64,000 bases of DNA from Bog-532 sp963775825 (GTDB lineage Bacteria; Actinomycetota; Actinomycetes; Streptosporangiales; Streptosporangiaceae). A program made the position numbers and the translations under genes. Where the stretch lies: contig CAVZKY010000035.1 of NCBI GenBank assembly GCA_963775825.1, forward strand, positions 9,414 to 73,413, in the 5' to 3' direction. This document shows positions 28,151 to 36,803 of the stretch, one piece after another (within the stretch, counting starts at the first letter, position 1; every line of letters starts with the position of its first letter). The notes under the pieces are model-generated. The model made no database searches. It was not told where the DNA came from and saw nothing but the letters and a program-made list of their open reading frames with translations.

Positions 28151-28993
28151 TCAGTCGGGGCCACGCTGGGGATCGTCTTCATGACCGGCTGGCAGAACGG
28201 CCGTCCGCACCATGCCGGCAGCCCGGAAGAGACCGCGGATGTCCTCCCTGACCTGCTCGTCCTGAACCCTGCGTAGCCATTCCCGCGGAGTGGCCCCGAC
28301 CCGGGTCATCAGGCCCGGAACCTCAGCCAGCAGCCCGGAGATGAGGGTGGCCTGGTCGGTCAGCCGGCGTGGCTCGCCCTCGGAGTTGATCAGGTGGCCG
28401 TGCCGGGACAGGTAAACGCTGCAATCCGGCACGATTACGCCCGAGATCAGGTACACGCGATAGCGGGACGGCAGGCGAACGCGCCGGTAGTTCGGCTCGG
28501 TGGCGTCCATCGCGGTGAGGGCTTCCGGTCCGAGCCAGACGACCCACAGCTGGGATACGGCGGCTGGATCGGCAACCGGCGTCGCCGGCACGTATCCCGG
28601 TCTGCTGACGTGCGCGGATACTCCCACCGCCAGACCATGGACCTGTACCGCCGCCATCGGCAGAACCGTGGGCAGGCCCGCGTTGGTCATCTTGCGCCGT
28701 ACCTGGGCCGGTGACGCGTTCGAACCAACCGCGAGAACCGGCGTCCGCTGGCTGAGAGGCGGTCCCCCCGCGTCGCGGAGGAAGCGGTCAAGCGGGGTGT
28801 CTGGGCCGGCCAGCTCAGCCCTGCGGGTGCGTCCCGCCCGCCGGACCGGCCATTCACCGGGGGGTGCCGTCCGCAGGGGCATGACGTCCAGCACAGCCGT
28901 GCCGGTGACCAGGACCGCCGCCCGCCGGGGCGGGAGGCCAGGATAGGTCAGCGGGGCCGTCAGCGGATCCGTCCCGCTCTCCGCATCCACCAT
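28151..28993 (-). CDS. Conserved protein of unknown function between parB and parA
   Basis: 280 residues, no signal peptide or membrane helix. Residues ~90-110 read PVLAVGSNASPAQVRRKM, which recalls the G-S-N loop of gamma-glutamylcyclotransferase-like folds; a segment VDATEPNYRRVRL-like (MDATEPNYRRVRLP) follows later, as in that fold. I do not consider this proof of function. The ATG at 28993 is preferred over the GTG at 28999 because GGAGG is nine bases upstream of it. It is co-directional with parA and parB, so it may be part of their transcript. Confidence 0.75.
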   Translation of the reverse strand: MVDAESGTDPLTAPLTYPGLPPRRAAVLVTGTAVLDVMPLRTAPPGEWPVRRAGRTRRAELAGPDTPLDRFLRDAGGPPLSQRTPVLAVGSNASPAQVRRKMTNAGLPTVLPMAAVQVHGLAVGVSAHVSRPGYVPATPVADPAAVSQLWVVWLGPEALTAMDATEPNYRRVRLPSRYRVYLISGVIVPDCSVYLSRHGHLINSEGEPRRLTDQATLISGLLAEVPGLMTRVGATPREWLRRVQDEQVREDIRGLFRAAGMVRTAVLPAGHEDDPQRGPD

Positions 28994-29090
28994 GGCCACC
29001 AGCCTCCGGAAAGCCCCGTGCTCATGCCACTCCGGGTGCCCGGTCTGTGCTGGCGGCCCACGTCATCGGGGGGCCGCCCGGGGCCCCTTC

Positions 29091-30032
29091 TTACCGTGGC
29101 GCTGCCGGATGACGCTGAGACAGTTCCCGCGCCGCCTCGACGTACGCTAGCGAGCCGCTGGAGCCGGGGTCGTAGGTGATGACGGACTGGCCGTAGCTGG
29201 GGGCTTCGGACACACGAACACTGCGCGGGATGATCGACTGCAGCACCACATCGCCAAAGTGGGACCGCACGTCGTCCGCGACCTGGGAGGCGAGCCGGGT
29301 CCGGCCGTCATACATCGTCAGCAGGATGGTCGTGACCTGCAGCAGCCCGTTCAGGTGGGCCTTGACCAGGTCAACGGTCCTGAGCAACTGCTCGAGGCCC
29401 TCCAGGGCGTAGTACTCGCACTGAATGGGGATCAGCACTTCCCGGGCCGCGACCAAGGCGTTGAGGGTCAGCAGCCCAAGCGAGGGGGGGCAGTCGATAA
29501 GGATGTAGTCGAGACCTGAGGAATCGTAGGCCGCCACCGCTCGGGCCAGCCTGCCCTCACGCGCGACGAGGGGAACGAGTTCGATCTCGGCTCCGGCCAG
29601 GTCGATGGTAGCCGGGGCACAGTACAGGCCGGGCAGGCCCTCAACGGGCTTGACGATGTCGGCCAGCGGCCGGTCCTCCACGAGCGTGTTGTAAACCGAC
29701 GGTGTTCCCACGCAATGATCGACGTCCAGAGCGGTGGAGGCGTTCCCTTGCGGGTCAAGGTCCACCACGAGAACACGTGAACCGTGCTGTGCCAGGCTGG
29801 CCGCCAGATTCACCGCGGTGGTGGTCTTGCCGACACCACCCTTCTGGTTGGCGATCGTCATGATCCGGCAGCTGGCCGGGTGGAGCCACTGACGGTCGTC
29901 ACCGGCACCACGCGCTCCCACCACGGCTTCTGCGGCACGGGCGATCGGGGTGTCCCGTGAATTCTGCGGGACCTCCGGTATCACGACCGAGCCGACGTCG
30001 CCTTGGCCCTGCGCCGCCGTTCCCCCTTGCAT
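29091..30032 (-). CDS. parA: Chromosome partitioning ATPase ParA
   Basis: 313 residues. Deviant Walker A motif ANQKGGVGKTTTAVNLAASL, A' motif VLVVDLDPQGNAST, Walker B LDYILIDCPPSLG. It binds nucleoid DNA with ATP and moves ParB-parS complexes. I place the start at ATG 30032 because GGAGG lies seven bases upstream and the length then fits the family. The open frame extends upstream to 30548 without a stop, but that part is low complexity and contains a parS site, so I treat it as leader. Confidence 0.93.
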   Translation of the reverse strand: MQGGTAAQGQGDVGSVVIPEVPQNSRDTPIARAAEAVVGARGAGDDRQWLHPASCRIMTIANQKGGVGKTTTAVNLAASLAQHGSRVLVVDLDPQGNASTALDVDHCVGTPSVYNTLVEDRPLADIVKPVEGLPGLYCAPATIDLAGAEIELVPLVAREGRLARAVAAYDSSGLDYILIDCPPSLGLLTLNALVAAREVLIPIQCEYYALEGLEQLLRTVDLVKAHLNGLLQVTTILLTMYDGRTRLASQVADDVRSHFGDVVLQSIIPRSVRVSEAPSYGQSVITYDPGSSGSLAYVEAARELSQRHPAAPR

Positions 30033-30095
30033 CGCGTCCTCCACTACGTTCCCGGTCGGTGCGTGCACCGTAGGTCTGGCGACTGAGAAATGTGC

Positions 30096-30111
30096 AGTTT
30101 CACGTGAAACT
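30096..30111. promoter_or_regulatory. parS: parS centromere site upstream of parA
   Basis: AGTTTCACGTGAAACT is a perfect 16-bp palindrome with the complete 14-base core GTTTCACGTGAAAC of Streptomyces parS. It lies 64 bases upstream of the preferred parA start, inside the 534-bp rsmG-parA interval (30033-30566). That interval otherwise contains only the uninterrupted but low-complexity extension of the parA frame. Confidence 0.92.
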
Positions 30112-30566
30112 GCCGACAGTGCTTGCTCTGTCCCGGCAGCACCAGGCCCAGCGGGTGAGCTTGTACCGTTCGGCCTTTCAGCGGGCACCGGAGCAGCCGG
30201 CCCGGTGGCCGCCCCTGACCATTCGCCCCCTGGGGCCGGACCCAGGAGTTCACCGGCGCCGGTCAGCAGACCGAGCGGCCAGCCGAGCCCTCCAGCAACC
30301 GGCACACCGTCTGCCCCGTCCGGTATCTGCGCCAGCTCTGGGCCCTCCGGCTCAGCGTGCCCGTGGTGAAGTCCGGGTGGCTCGGAGTACGTCACGGACG
30401 CGGGGCGATCAGGCCACCCAAGGCCCTTGGCTGGGACCATCACGCTGCTCCTCTCCGCATCCAGCACAGCCGCCGGACATCCTGCCGTCAGCGCGCAACT
30501 CCGGTCGCCGCCGGGGCCGGTGACCACCGCGGTGCGCTCGCTGCCCACCGCTAAGGATGCCCAGCT

Positions 30567-31217
30567 TCAACGCCTCGGCGTCTTGTCTGCCGTCAGGATA
30601 CGGACGACCGTTGCCGGTGGTTCGACGATACCGTGACCCACCCTCAGAACTTCAGCGCTCCGTACTCTCAGCCGTCGCAGCACCGGGGCGGCCTCATCAA
30701 TCTCGGCGGGCGCCTGCTCTCCCTTGAGCGCCAGGATTGTTCCGCCTGGCCGGATGACCCCAACCGAGAGCTGCACGAGCCGGTCCAGCGGAGCGACAGC
30801 CCGGGACGTGGCCACGTCGGCACGAAACACCCCGGCCATTTCCTCGGCCCGGCCACGGTGGACGGTGACGTTACCAAGGCCGAGCTCGGCGATGCATTCG
30901 TCGAGAAACGTGGTGCGCCGGAGCATGGGCTCCAGGAGGGTCATCTGAACCCGCGGGCACAGCATCGCGATGACCAGGCCCGGCAGCCCAGCGCCGGAGC
31001 CGATGTCAACCACCCTGGCGGCCGGCGGCACCAGCTCCGCGACCATCGCACAGTTCAGCAGGTGCCGCTCCCACAGACGCGGGATCTCGCGCGGCCCGAG
31101 CAGCCCCCGCTCGACCCCATCAGTGGCCAGCAGCGACACGAAGCGGCAGGCAAGATCGAGGGCGGGACCGAATACCTTGGCCGCGGCGTCAGGAGGGGCC
31201 GGGGCAGCGGAGCTCAT
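30567..31217 (-). CDS. rsmG: 16S rRNA (guanine527-N7)-methyltransferase
   Basis: 216 residues. The GidB/RsmG fold shows RLWERHLLNCAMVAELVP, the SAM-binding loop VVDIGSGAGLPGLVIAM (residues 69-85), LLEPMLRRTTFLDE and RAVAPLDRLVQL. It methylates G527 of 16S rRNA; loss of function gives low-level streptomycin resistance in other bacteria. Its ATG overlaps the jag stop (ATGA), so translation is probably coupled within rpmH-rnpA-yidD-yidC-jag-rsmG. Confidence 0.96.
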   Translation of the reverse strand: MSSAAPAPPDAAAKVFGPALDLACRFVSLLATDGVERGLLGPREIPRLWERHLLNCAMVAELVPPAARVVDIGSGAGLPGLVIAMLCPRVQMTLLEPMLRRTTFLDECIAELGLGNVTVHRGRAEEMAGVFRADVATSRAVAPLDRLVQLSVGVIRPGGTILALKGEQAPAEIDEAAPVLRRLRVRSAEVLRVGHGIVEPPATVVRILTADKTPRR

Positions 31218-31927
31218 CCAGCGGGATAGACGACGACCCGCCGGTTTGGCTCCTCGCCTTCGGACTCGCTGCGCAGACCCACGTCGGCGACCGCACCGTG
31301 CACGATCTTCCGCTCGAACGGCGTCATGGCCACGAGCTCCTTGGGAGTACCGGTTCGCTTCACCTCAACGGCGGCATCTCGCCCGACCTCGGTCAGCTCG
31401 GCCCGGCGCCGCACGCGGTAGCCGCCGACGTCCAGCATGAGCTTGGCTCGTTCACCCGTCTGCCGGTGCACGGCCAGCCGGGTCAGCTCCTGTAGTGCTT
31501 CCAGCACCTCGCCGCGCCTGCCGACCAGCTCATCCAGGGTCGCGCCGACCACCGATACGACCGCCCGGTTGCCCTCGACATCCATGTCGATGTCACCGTC
31601 CAGGTCGGCGATGTCCAGCAGCCCCTCGACGTAATCGGCAGCAATCTCGCCTTCCTGCTCGAGGTCGGCCGCCTCGGCCAGGGAGTCGTCCGCAAGCTCA
31701 TCGGGCTCGCCGGTCTGGTCTGACCCATTCAGCTCGGTTGCCCCGGGCGAAGCGGTCTCGCCTGGCTCGGCGAAGTCGTCAGCCTCGGTGCCCGCTGCCG
31801 TGTCCGCCGATTCGGTGCTCACCATTGCGCCTCGGTCATCCCCTGGTACGTCGCTTAGCATGTCCTCCGCCTGGCTCGCGGCCTGGCCCCCCAGCGGGGC
31901 AGGCCGGTTCCCATCAAAAAACGTCAT
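31214..31927 (-). CDS. Jag/KhpB family RNA-binding protein
   Basis: 237 residues. An acidic, disordered N-terminus (about 1-95) is followed by a KH domain (VVSVVGATLDELVGRRGEVL, with the GxxG-like GRRG) and an R3H domain (LVAMTPFERKIVHGAVAD). Jag/KhpB proteins bind RNA and affect cell elongation and division. The ATG at 31927 overlaps the yidC stop (ATGA). Internal ATGs near 31825 would remove part of the acidic tail, so the exact start is not certain. Confidence 0.92.
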   Translation of the reverse strand: MTFFDGNRPAPLGGQAASQAEDMLSDVPGDDRGAMVSTESADTAAGTEADDFAEPGETASPGATELNGSDQTGEPDELADDSLAEAADLEQEGEIAADYVEGLLDIADLDGDIDMDVEGNRAVVSVVGATLDELVGRRGEVLEALQELTRLAVHRQTGERAKLMLDVGGYRVRRRAELTEVGRDAAVEVKRTGTPKELVAMTPFERKIVHGAVADVGLRSESEGEEPNRRVVVYPAG

Positions 31928-33315
31928 CGTTTGCCGGAACGCTTACTGCGCGACTGCCGGACCGGCTGCTGCCTGACGAGCCTAGCGGCCGGGACTTCCG
32001 GCTCGGGCTCAGGCTCAGATTTGCCTCTCACCAGCTTGGCGAGGCCGCGACGTTCCGTGCCGTTCGGCGCCGGGTCGGAGCTCTTGGCCGCCTGCGCATG
32101 GGTCGGCGGCGGCGGCGATCCCGCCGCACGCGGCTGCGCAGAACGCGGGCGCTGGCCGTCCCCGCCCTTCCCCGCGGGTTTGACGGCAGCGGCCGGAACG
32201 GGATTCTCCGACGTTCCTTTCGCCGTCGCGCCGGCACTGCTCTTGGCCGGCGCGCGTGCTGCCGAAGGTGCGGTCGCGGTGTCCCGGGACCCGGAGTTCT
32301 TGGCGGCAGCAGCGGAGCTCTTCGCCGCGGACGTCCTGGCCGGAGCGCTCCTACCGGCCGGAGCGGTCTTGGCGGTCGTGACCTTCCCGGCCGCAGCCTT
32401 GGGGGCAGATCCAGTCCGGGGGGCAGATCCGCGGGCTGGGCTCTTGGCTGCCGCTCCCTTGGACACCGTGGTGCCTGCCGGACCGGAGGAGGTCTTGGCC
32501 GCAGGTGCGGTCGCACTTTCCGCGTCTGCGGCTGCCGTAATCGGCGTGAAGTTGCGGAACAGGATGAACTGCTGACCCAGCGTCCACACGTTTGTCGTCA
32601 CCCAGTACAGGACCAGACCGAACTGCCAGTACAGGCCGCTCAGCGCGAACAGCGGCGCGATGTACATCATGTACTTCTGCGAGTTCGCCATCGGGTTGTT
32701 CGGATCCTGCCCGACCTGGCCGATGCCGCGCTTCACGCTCTGCCGCACGGTGAGGAAGGTCGTGGTCGCGCTGATCAGGACGGTGATACCGATGACGATC
32801 TTCGCGCTGAGCGGGCCGGGCGCCAAGTGCCAAGGGGGCAGTGGGGACGTGACGATCCTGTCCGCGATCGTGGCCGAGAGGATGTCGGCATGCCGCGCGC
32901 TGTAAACGACGGCAGGGGTCAGCCCGTATATGGTCTTGCCCTCGGCGATGGCGCGGAGCACGTTGAACAGCGCGAAGAACACCGGAAGCTGGACCACCAG
33001 GGGCAGGCAGCCCGCGAGCGGGTTGGCGCCGTTCTCCTGGTAGAGCTTCATGACCTCCTGGTTCATGGTCTGCTTGTCGTTCTTGTATTTCTTGCGTAGC
33101 GCCGCGACCTGGGGTGCGAGCGCGGCCATCTTCCGCTGGGCGTGCATCTGCTTGACGAACAGCGGCACCAGGATCAGCCGCATCAGGACGACCAGAAAGA
33201 TGATGGACAGCGCCCAGGACCATCCGCTGTTGTAGCCGAAGGGAACGCTCAGGATCGCATGCAGCCGCACCAGTACCCACGCAACTGCGTCGTAGAAGGG
33301 GTTGAGAATCCCCAC
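31924..33315 (-). CDS. yidC: Membrane protein insertase YidC
   Basis: 463 residues, GTG start. The N-terminal half is the five-helix YidC2 core (AILSVPFGYNSGWSWALSII, MRLILVPLFVKQMHAQRKM, GCLPLVVQLPVFFALFNVLR, MYIAPLFALSGLYWQFGLVL). It inserts membrane proteins, alone or with SecYEG. The C-terminal ~190 residues form an Ala/Lys/Ser/Pro-rich basic tail ending RSKRSGKR, as expected for ribosome contact but longer than usual. It overlaps jag by four bases and is three bases from yidD. Confidence 0.95.
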   Translation of the reverse strand: MGILNPFYDAVAWVLVRLHAILSVPFGYNSGWSWALSIIFLVVLMRLILVPLFVKQMHAQRKMAALAPQVAALRKKYKNDKQTMNQEVMKLYQENGANPLAGCLPLVVQLPVFFALFNVLRAIAEGKTIYGLTPAVVYSARHADILSATIADRIVTSPLPPWHLAPGPLSAKIVIGITVLISATTTFLTVRQSVKRGIGQVGQDPNNPMANSQKYMMYIAPLFALSGLYWQFGLVLYWVTTNVWTLGQQFILFRNFTPITAAADAESATAPAAKTSSGPAGTTVSKGAAAKSPARGSAPRTGSAPKAAAGKVTTAKTAPAGRSAPARTSAAKSSAAAAKNSGSRDTATAPSAARAPAKSSAGATAKGTSENPVPAAAVKPAGKGGDGQRPRSAQPRAAGSPPPPTHAQAAKSSDPAPNGTERRGLAKLVRGKSEPEPEPEVPAARLVRQQPVRQSRSKRSGKR

Positions 33316-33318
33316 GTG

Positions 33319-33672
33319 CTAGCTCCCTTGCGTTTCTGTGGATAGCGTGCCGGTCCCGTTCAGGGTCCGCTTAGCGCTCCCGTCACGGGGTGGCACGGGA
33401 TCGTAGCCACCGGGGTGGAACGGATGGCACCGGGCGATACGGGCTGTGGCCAGCCAGAGGCCGCGGGCCGCACCGTGAACTCGCAGAGCCTCGAGAGCGT
33501 AAGCACTACATGAGGGCTCGAACCGGCATCGGGGCGGCAGCAATGGGCTGAGGAACCGCCGGTAGCCACTCACGGCGGCCATGAGCATACGCGTGACAGG
33601 CCCCGGCCCCTCTGGAGGAACCGGGATCACCGGCAGAGCCAAGTCGGTCCGGCCGTCCTGTTCTGCGGTCAT
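33319..33672 (-). CDS. yidD: Membrane protein insertion efficiency factor YidD
   Basis: 117 residues with the diagnostic YRRFLSPLLPPRCRFEPSCS core, ALEALRVHGAARGLWLA and RCHPFHPGGYDPVP. This small amphipathic inner-membrane protein helps YidC. N- and C-terminal extensions are longer than in E. coli. The start overlaps the rnpA stop (ATGA). Confidence 0.94.
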   Translation of the reverse strand: MTAEQDGRTDLALPVIPVPPEGPGPVTRMLMAAVSGYRRFLSPLLPPRCRFEPSCSAYALEALRVHGAARGLWLATARIARCHPFHPGGYDPVPPRDGSAKRTLNGTGTLSTETQGS

Positions 33673-34034
33673 GTGCGATGCACCGCCCCAACCTGCCGCC
33701 GCAGCAACCTGCTCATCACCAGTTCCAGATCGGCGGCCAGATCCGCCTGGTGTGCGGCCGCGGCCGGAGGATTGGCGCGGACCACAAGCAGGCTACCTGC
33801 AGGGAGCGCGCCAAGATACCCGCGCACGAGCACACGGAGACGACGTCTCACCCGGTTGCGCACCACCGCGGTGCCAACCGCGCGACTGACTACAAATCCT
33901 ACCCTGGCCGGTTGACCGCAAGGACGCCGCGCGAGAAGGTGACCCGTGAGGTTGGGGCGCCCGGCGCGGTCGCCCCGGCGCACCGCGAGGGTGAAGTCGG
34001 CGCGGTGCCGCATCCTGGATTCACTGGGAAGCAC
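33669..34034 (-). CDS. rnpA: Ribonuclease P protein component
   Basis: 121 residues, GTG start. The sequence begins MLPSESRMRHRADFTLAVRR and contains the family's RNA-binding motif (VVRNRVRRRLRVLVRGYL, an RNR signature). It assists the RNase P RNA in 5' processing of tRNAs. It lies 41 bases after rpmH, the conserved pair. Confidence 0.94.
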   Translation of the reverse strand: MLPSESRMRHRADFTLAVRRGDRAGRPNLTGHLLARRPCGQPARVGFVVSRAVGTAVVRNRVRRRLRVLVRGYLGALPAGSLLVVRANPPAAAAHQADLAADLELVMSRLLRRQVGAVHRT

Positions 34035-34075
34035 GTCCGGGCATCCTGTGGCCGCTGAAGCGGCACCGGAAACCG

Positions 34076-34213
34076 TCAGGCGCTGAGGCGGCCGCGGCCC
34101 TTGTGGCGACGTGCCGCGAGGACGGCACGGCCAGCACGGGTGCGCATGCGCAGCCGGAAACCGTGGGTCTTCGCCCTGCGGCGGTTGTTCGGCTGGAACG
34201 TGCGCTTACTCAC
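34076..34213 (-). CDS. rpmH: 50S ribosomal protein L34
   Basis: 45 residues, SKRTFQPNNRRRAKTHGFRL at the start and KGRGRLSA at the end, the whole of L34. The GTG at 34213 is chosen because S-KRTFQPN is the invariant beginning and GGAG lies just upstream; a longer in-frame start at 34264 adds residues that do not belong to L34. It is divergent from dnaA. Confidence 0.96.
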   Translation of the reverse strand: MSKRTFQPNNRRRAKTHGFRLRMRTRAGRAVLAARRHKGRGRLSA

Positions 34214-34472
34214 CGGAGCTCCAGATGGGTTGATCGTCAGAAAGGGGAAACCGTCACCCGACATTGGCGCAGACGTGCGGTAACGCCGCCGTAGGTGTTC
34301 AGCCTATGCACGGTAGCCGTCCACCGGAGCAGCGTCAAACCGGCATGCTATTCCCCCAGCGGCCGGGTGGCCACGCCGGTCCTATGGGCTCAGCACGCCG
34401 CCGTGCGTTCGCCGTGGGGCCATACTGGAAGACTGCCGTTCATCGGGCACGTCTCCGGCGGACGGCCTAGGC

Positions 34473-34596
34473 TGTGGACAACCGCGGAACGGCTGCGTAG
34501 TCCGGCGGAAAACCCCGTTTACGCTCGCAGGATGTGGTGGTGACGGGGCGCAGCGGGACTGCTACGTGCACAACCTGTGGACAGACCTGTGGAACA
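34473..34596. promoter_or_regulatory. DnaA boxes upstream of dnaA
   Basis: In the 409-bp rpmH-dnaA interval there is one exact TGTGGACAA box (34473-34481; TTGTCCACA on the other strand) and two close variants, TGTGGACAG at 34576-34584 and TGTGGAACA at 34588-34596. The latter two lie just before dnaA, where DnaA could repress its own gene. The rest of the interval should hold the divergent rpmH and dnaA promoters, which I cannot place. Confidence 0.7.
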
Positions 34597-34622
34597 CATA
34601 GGGCGCGCGAGGGGAGCGAGCG

Positions 34623-36356
34623 GTGAGTGAAACAGACCTCGCGGATGTATGGGCGCGTTCCCTGGACGGCCTGGCCGACCTGCAGATCAAACCGCACCAG
34701 CGGGCCTGGCTCAAGCTGACCAGGCCGCTCGGGCTGGTCGAAAATACCGCACTGATCGCGACCCCTAACGAGTTCGTCAAGGAGCAGCTCGAGACCAAGC
34801 TCCGCGCCCTCGTCACGCACGCCTTGTCGGCCGAGCTCGGCCGGACCATCCAGCTCGCGGTGACCGTCGATCCGGTATCAGCGGCCGCCCCGGTATCACC
34901 CGACTTCACCGTCGCGGAGGCCGGCCTGCGTGACCTCGAGGCTCCGCCGGGGGGCCTGGCGTACGAGGACGCGGCTCAGGGCGGATCGACGCGTGGCGGG
35001 CGGCCAGCGGACACCGGCGAGCGGCCGGTGCTGCCCGGCCCACCTCCTGCGGCCGGTGCCGCGGGCACGCCTGCACAGGGCAGGATGGGTCCCGCCCCGC
35101 TGGCGGCCGACGGCACGCGCCTGATGCCCCGCCCGGCCCCGTCGGTGTTTCCTGACAGGTTTCCTGACAGCAATTACCGCGATCCAGGGGCCGACAGCCC
35201 GGGCGACCGTGGCCTGCCCGACGGAGACTCCGGGGCCGACGCGACCGGTCAGGCGGCGGCAGTGGCCCGGCACGAACCGCACCCGGGGCCGGTGCCCTAC
35301 GCGGTGCCCAGGCCGGCCGGGGCCCGGCTCAATCCGAAGTACACCTTCGAGACGTTCGTCATTGGATCAAGCAACCGCTTCGCCCACGCGGCAGCCGTCG
35401 CGGTCGCCGAGGCGCCCGCCAAGGCCTACAACCCGCTGTTCGTCTACGGCGACTCCGGGCTGGGCAAGACGCACCTGCTGCATGCCATCGGCCATTACGC
35501 CCAGACTCTGTATACCGGGGTCAAGGTCAGGTACGTGAGCTCGGAGGAGTTCACCAATGACTTCATCAACATGATCCGCGACGGCAAGCAGGACGGGTTC
35601 CGGCGCCGGTACCGCGATGTGGATGTGCTGCTGGTCGACGACATCCAGTTCCTGGAGAATAAAGAAGGCACGCAGGAGGAGTTCTTCCACACCTTCAACA
35701 CCCTCCACAACGCGAGCAAGCAGATTGTCATCTCGAGCGACCGGGCCCCGAAGCGGCTCGTGACCCTGGAGGACCGGCTGCGCAGCCGGTTCGAGTGGGG
35801 ATTGCTGACCGATGTCCAGCCGCCGGAACTGGAGACGCGGATCGCGATCCTCCGCCGCAAGGCCATCCAGGAAGGACTCAACGCGCCGCCGGAGGTCCTC
35901 GAGTACATCGCCAGCCGGATATCCACCAATATCCGTGAGCTGGAGGGGGCGCTCATCCGCGTCACCGCGTTCGCCAGCCTGAACCGGCAGTCGGTTGACC
36001 TTCAGCTCGCCGAGATAGTCCTCAAGGACCTCATCCCGGAGGCGCAGGGCCCGCAGATCACCATCGCCACCATCATGGGGCAGACAGCCTCGTACTTCGG
36101 CCTGTCGATGGAGGATCTCAGCGGCACGTCGCGGTCGCGGGTCCTGGTCACCGCGCGCCACATCGCCATGTACCTGTGCCGGGAGCTGACCGATCTGTCG
36201 CTGCCTAAGATCGGCCAGCAGTTCGGCGGCCGGGACCACACCACCGTGATGAACGCCGATCGCAAGATCCGTGGCCTCATGCGGGAACGCCGTTCCATCT
36301 ACAACCAGGTCACGGAGCTGACCAACCGGATCAAACAGCAAGCGCGGACCGGCTGA
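34623..36356 (+). CDS. dnaA: Chromosomal replication initiator protein DnaA
   Basis: 577 residues, GTG start. Domain I is at about 1-85 (LADLQIKPHQRAWLKLTRPL). A long Gly/Pro/Asp-rich domain II spans about 95-230. The AAA+ domain III has Walker A GDSGLGKTHLLHAIG near 275 and Walker B VDVLLVDDIQFLENK near 335. Domain IV ends in the box-reading motif GGRDHTTVMNADRKI near 535. It unwinds oriC and loads the helicase. The domain II length is typical of Streptomyces-like DnaA. Confidence 0.98.
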   Translation: MSETDLADVWARSLDGLADLQIKPHQRAWLKLTRPLGLVENTALIATPNEFVKEQLETKLRALVTHALSAELGRTIQLAVTVDPVSAAAPVSPDFTVAEAGLRDLEAPPGGLAYEDAAQGGSTRGGRPADTGERPVLPGPPPAAGAAGTPAQGRMGPAPLAADGTRLMPRPAPSVFPDRFPDSNYRDPGADSPGDRGLPDGDSGADATGQAAAVARHEPHPGPVPYAVPRPAGARLNPKYTFETFVIGSSNRFAHAAAVAVAEAPAKAYNPLFVYGDSGLGKTHLLHAIGHYAQTLYTGVKVRYVSSEEFTNDFINMIRDGKQDGFRRRYRDVDVLLVDDIQFLENKEGTQEEFFHTFNTLHNASKQIVISSDRAPKRLVTLEDRLRSRFEWGLLTDVQPPELETRIAILRRKAIQEGLNAPPEVLEYIASRISTNIRELEGALIRVTAFASLNRQSVDLQLAEIVLKDLIPEAQGPQITIATIMGQTASYFGLSMEDLSGTSRSRVLVTARHIAMYLCRELTDLSLPKIGQQFGGRDHTTVMNADRKIRGLMRERRSIYNQVTELTNRIKQQARTG

Positions 36357-36803
36357 GCGGCCACCTGAGCGGCTTCCGGACCATCGGGTAAATCAACATG
36401 CTTCACTTTGATGTCACTGGGTAGCGACAGGCGTCGACAGCCTCTTTGCGCACAGCTTGTGGAAAACATTGTGGACGACAGATGGAGAGTGGGGGACAAC
36501 CAGTGGGAAGTAGCTGGCCCGGCATTGCCAGGCCACAGCAGGCCCATCTTCATCCCACCCGCGGGCACAGTTCCTGTGGACAAAATCCTGCCGGTGACCT
36601 GCGGAGATAGAGCTTCTCCCCAGCATCCACCGAACCTATGACTATGACGGTTCTCTAACTAGAAAGAAAACAAAACCAAGTAGGTGCCCGGGGATGTGCA
36701 CAGGACAGCCTCGCCGCCCCTATACCCGTAGGCTCGCTGCTACTAAACACGGCGGGCCCAAGCGTCTATCGATGTGAGAAACTCGGTGCAGGAGGCAGTT
36801 CCC
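36357..36803. other. oriC: Origin of replication, dnaA-dnaN interval
   Basis: A 447-bp non-coding interval between dnaA and dnaN. DnaA-box-like sites are TGTGGAAAA (36458-36466), TGTGGACGA (36470-36478) and exact TGTGGACAA (36575-36583). An A-rich stretch at about 36637-36684 (including CTAGAAAGAAAACAAAACCA) is the most AT-rich sequence nearby and a candidate unwinding region. Position and content match actinobacterial oriC. The box number is lower than in Streptomyces, although further degenerate boxes may exist. Confidence 0.85.

Noticed and set aside
30033..30548. N-terminal extension of ParA
   Set aside because: Low-complexity, contains parS, and a strong ribosome binding site supports the later start.
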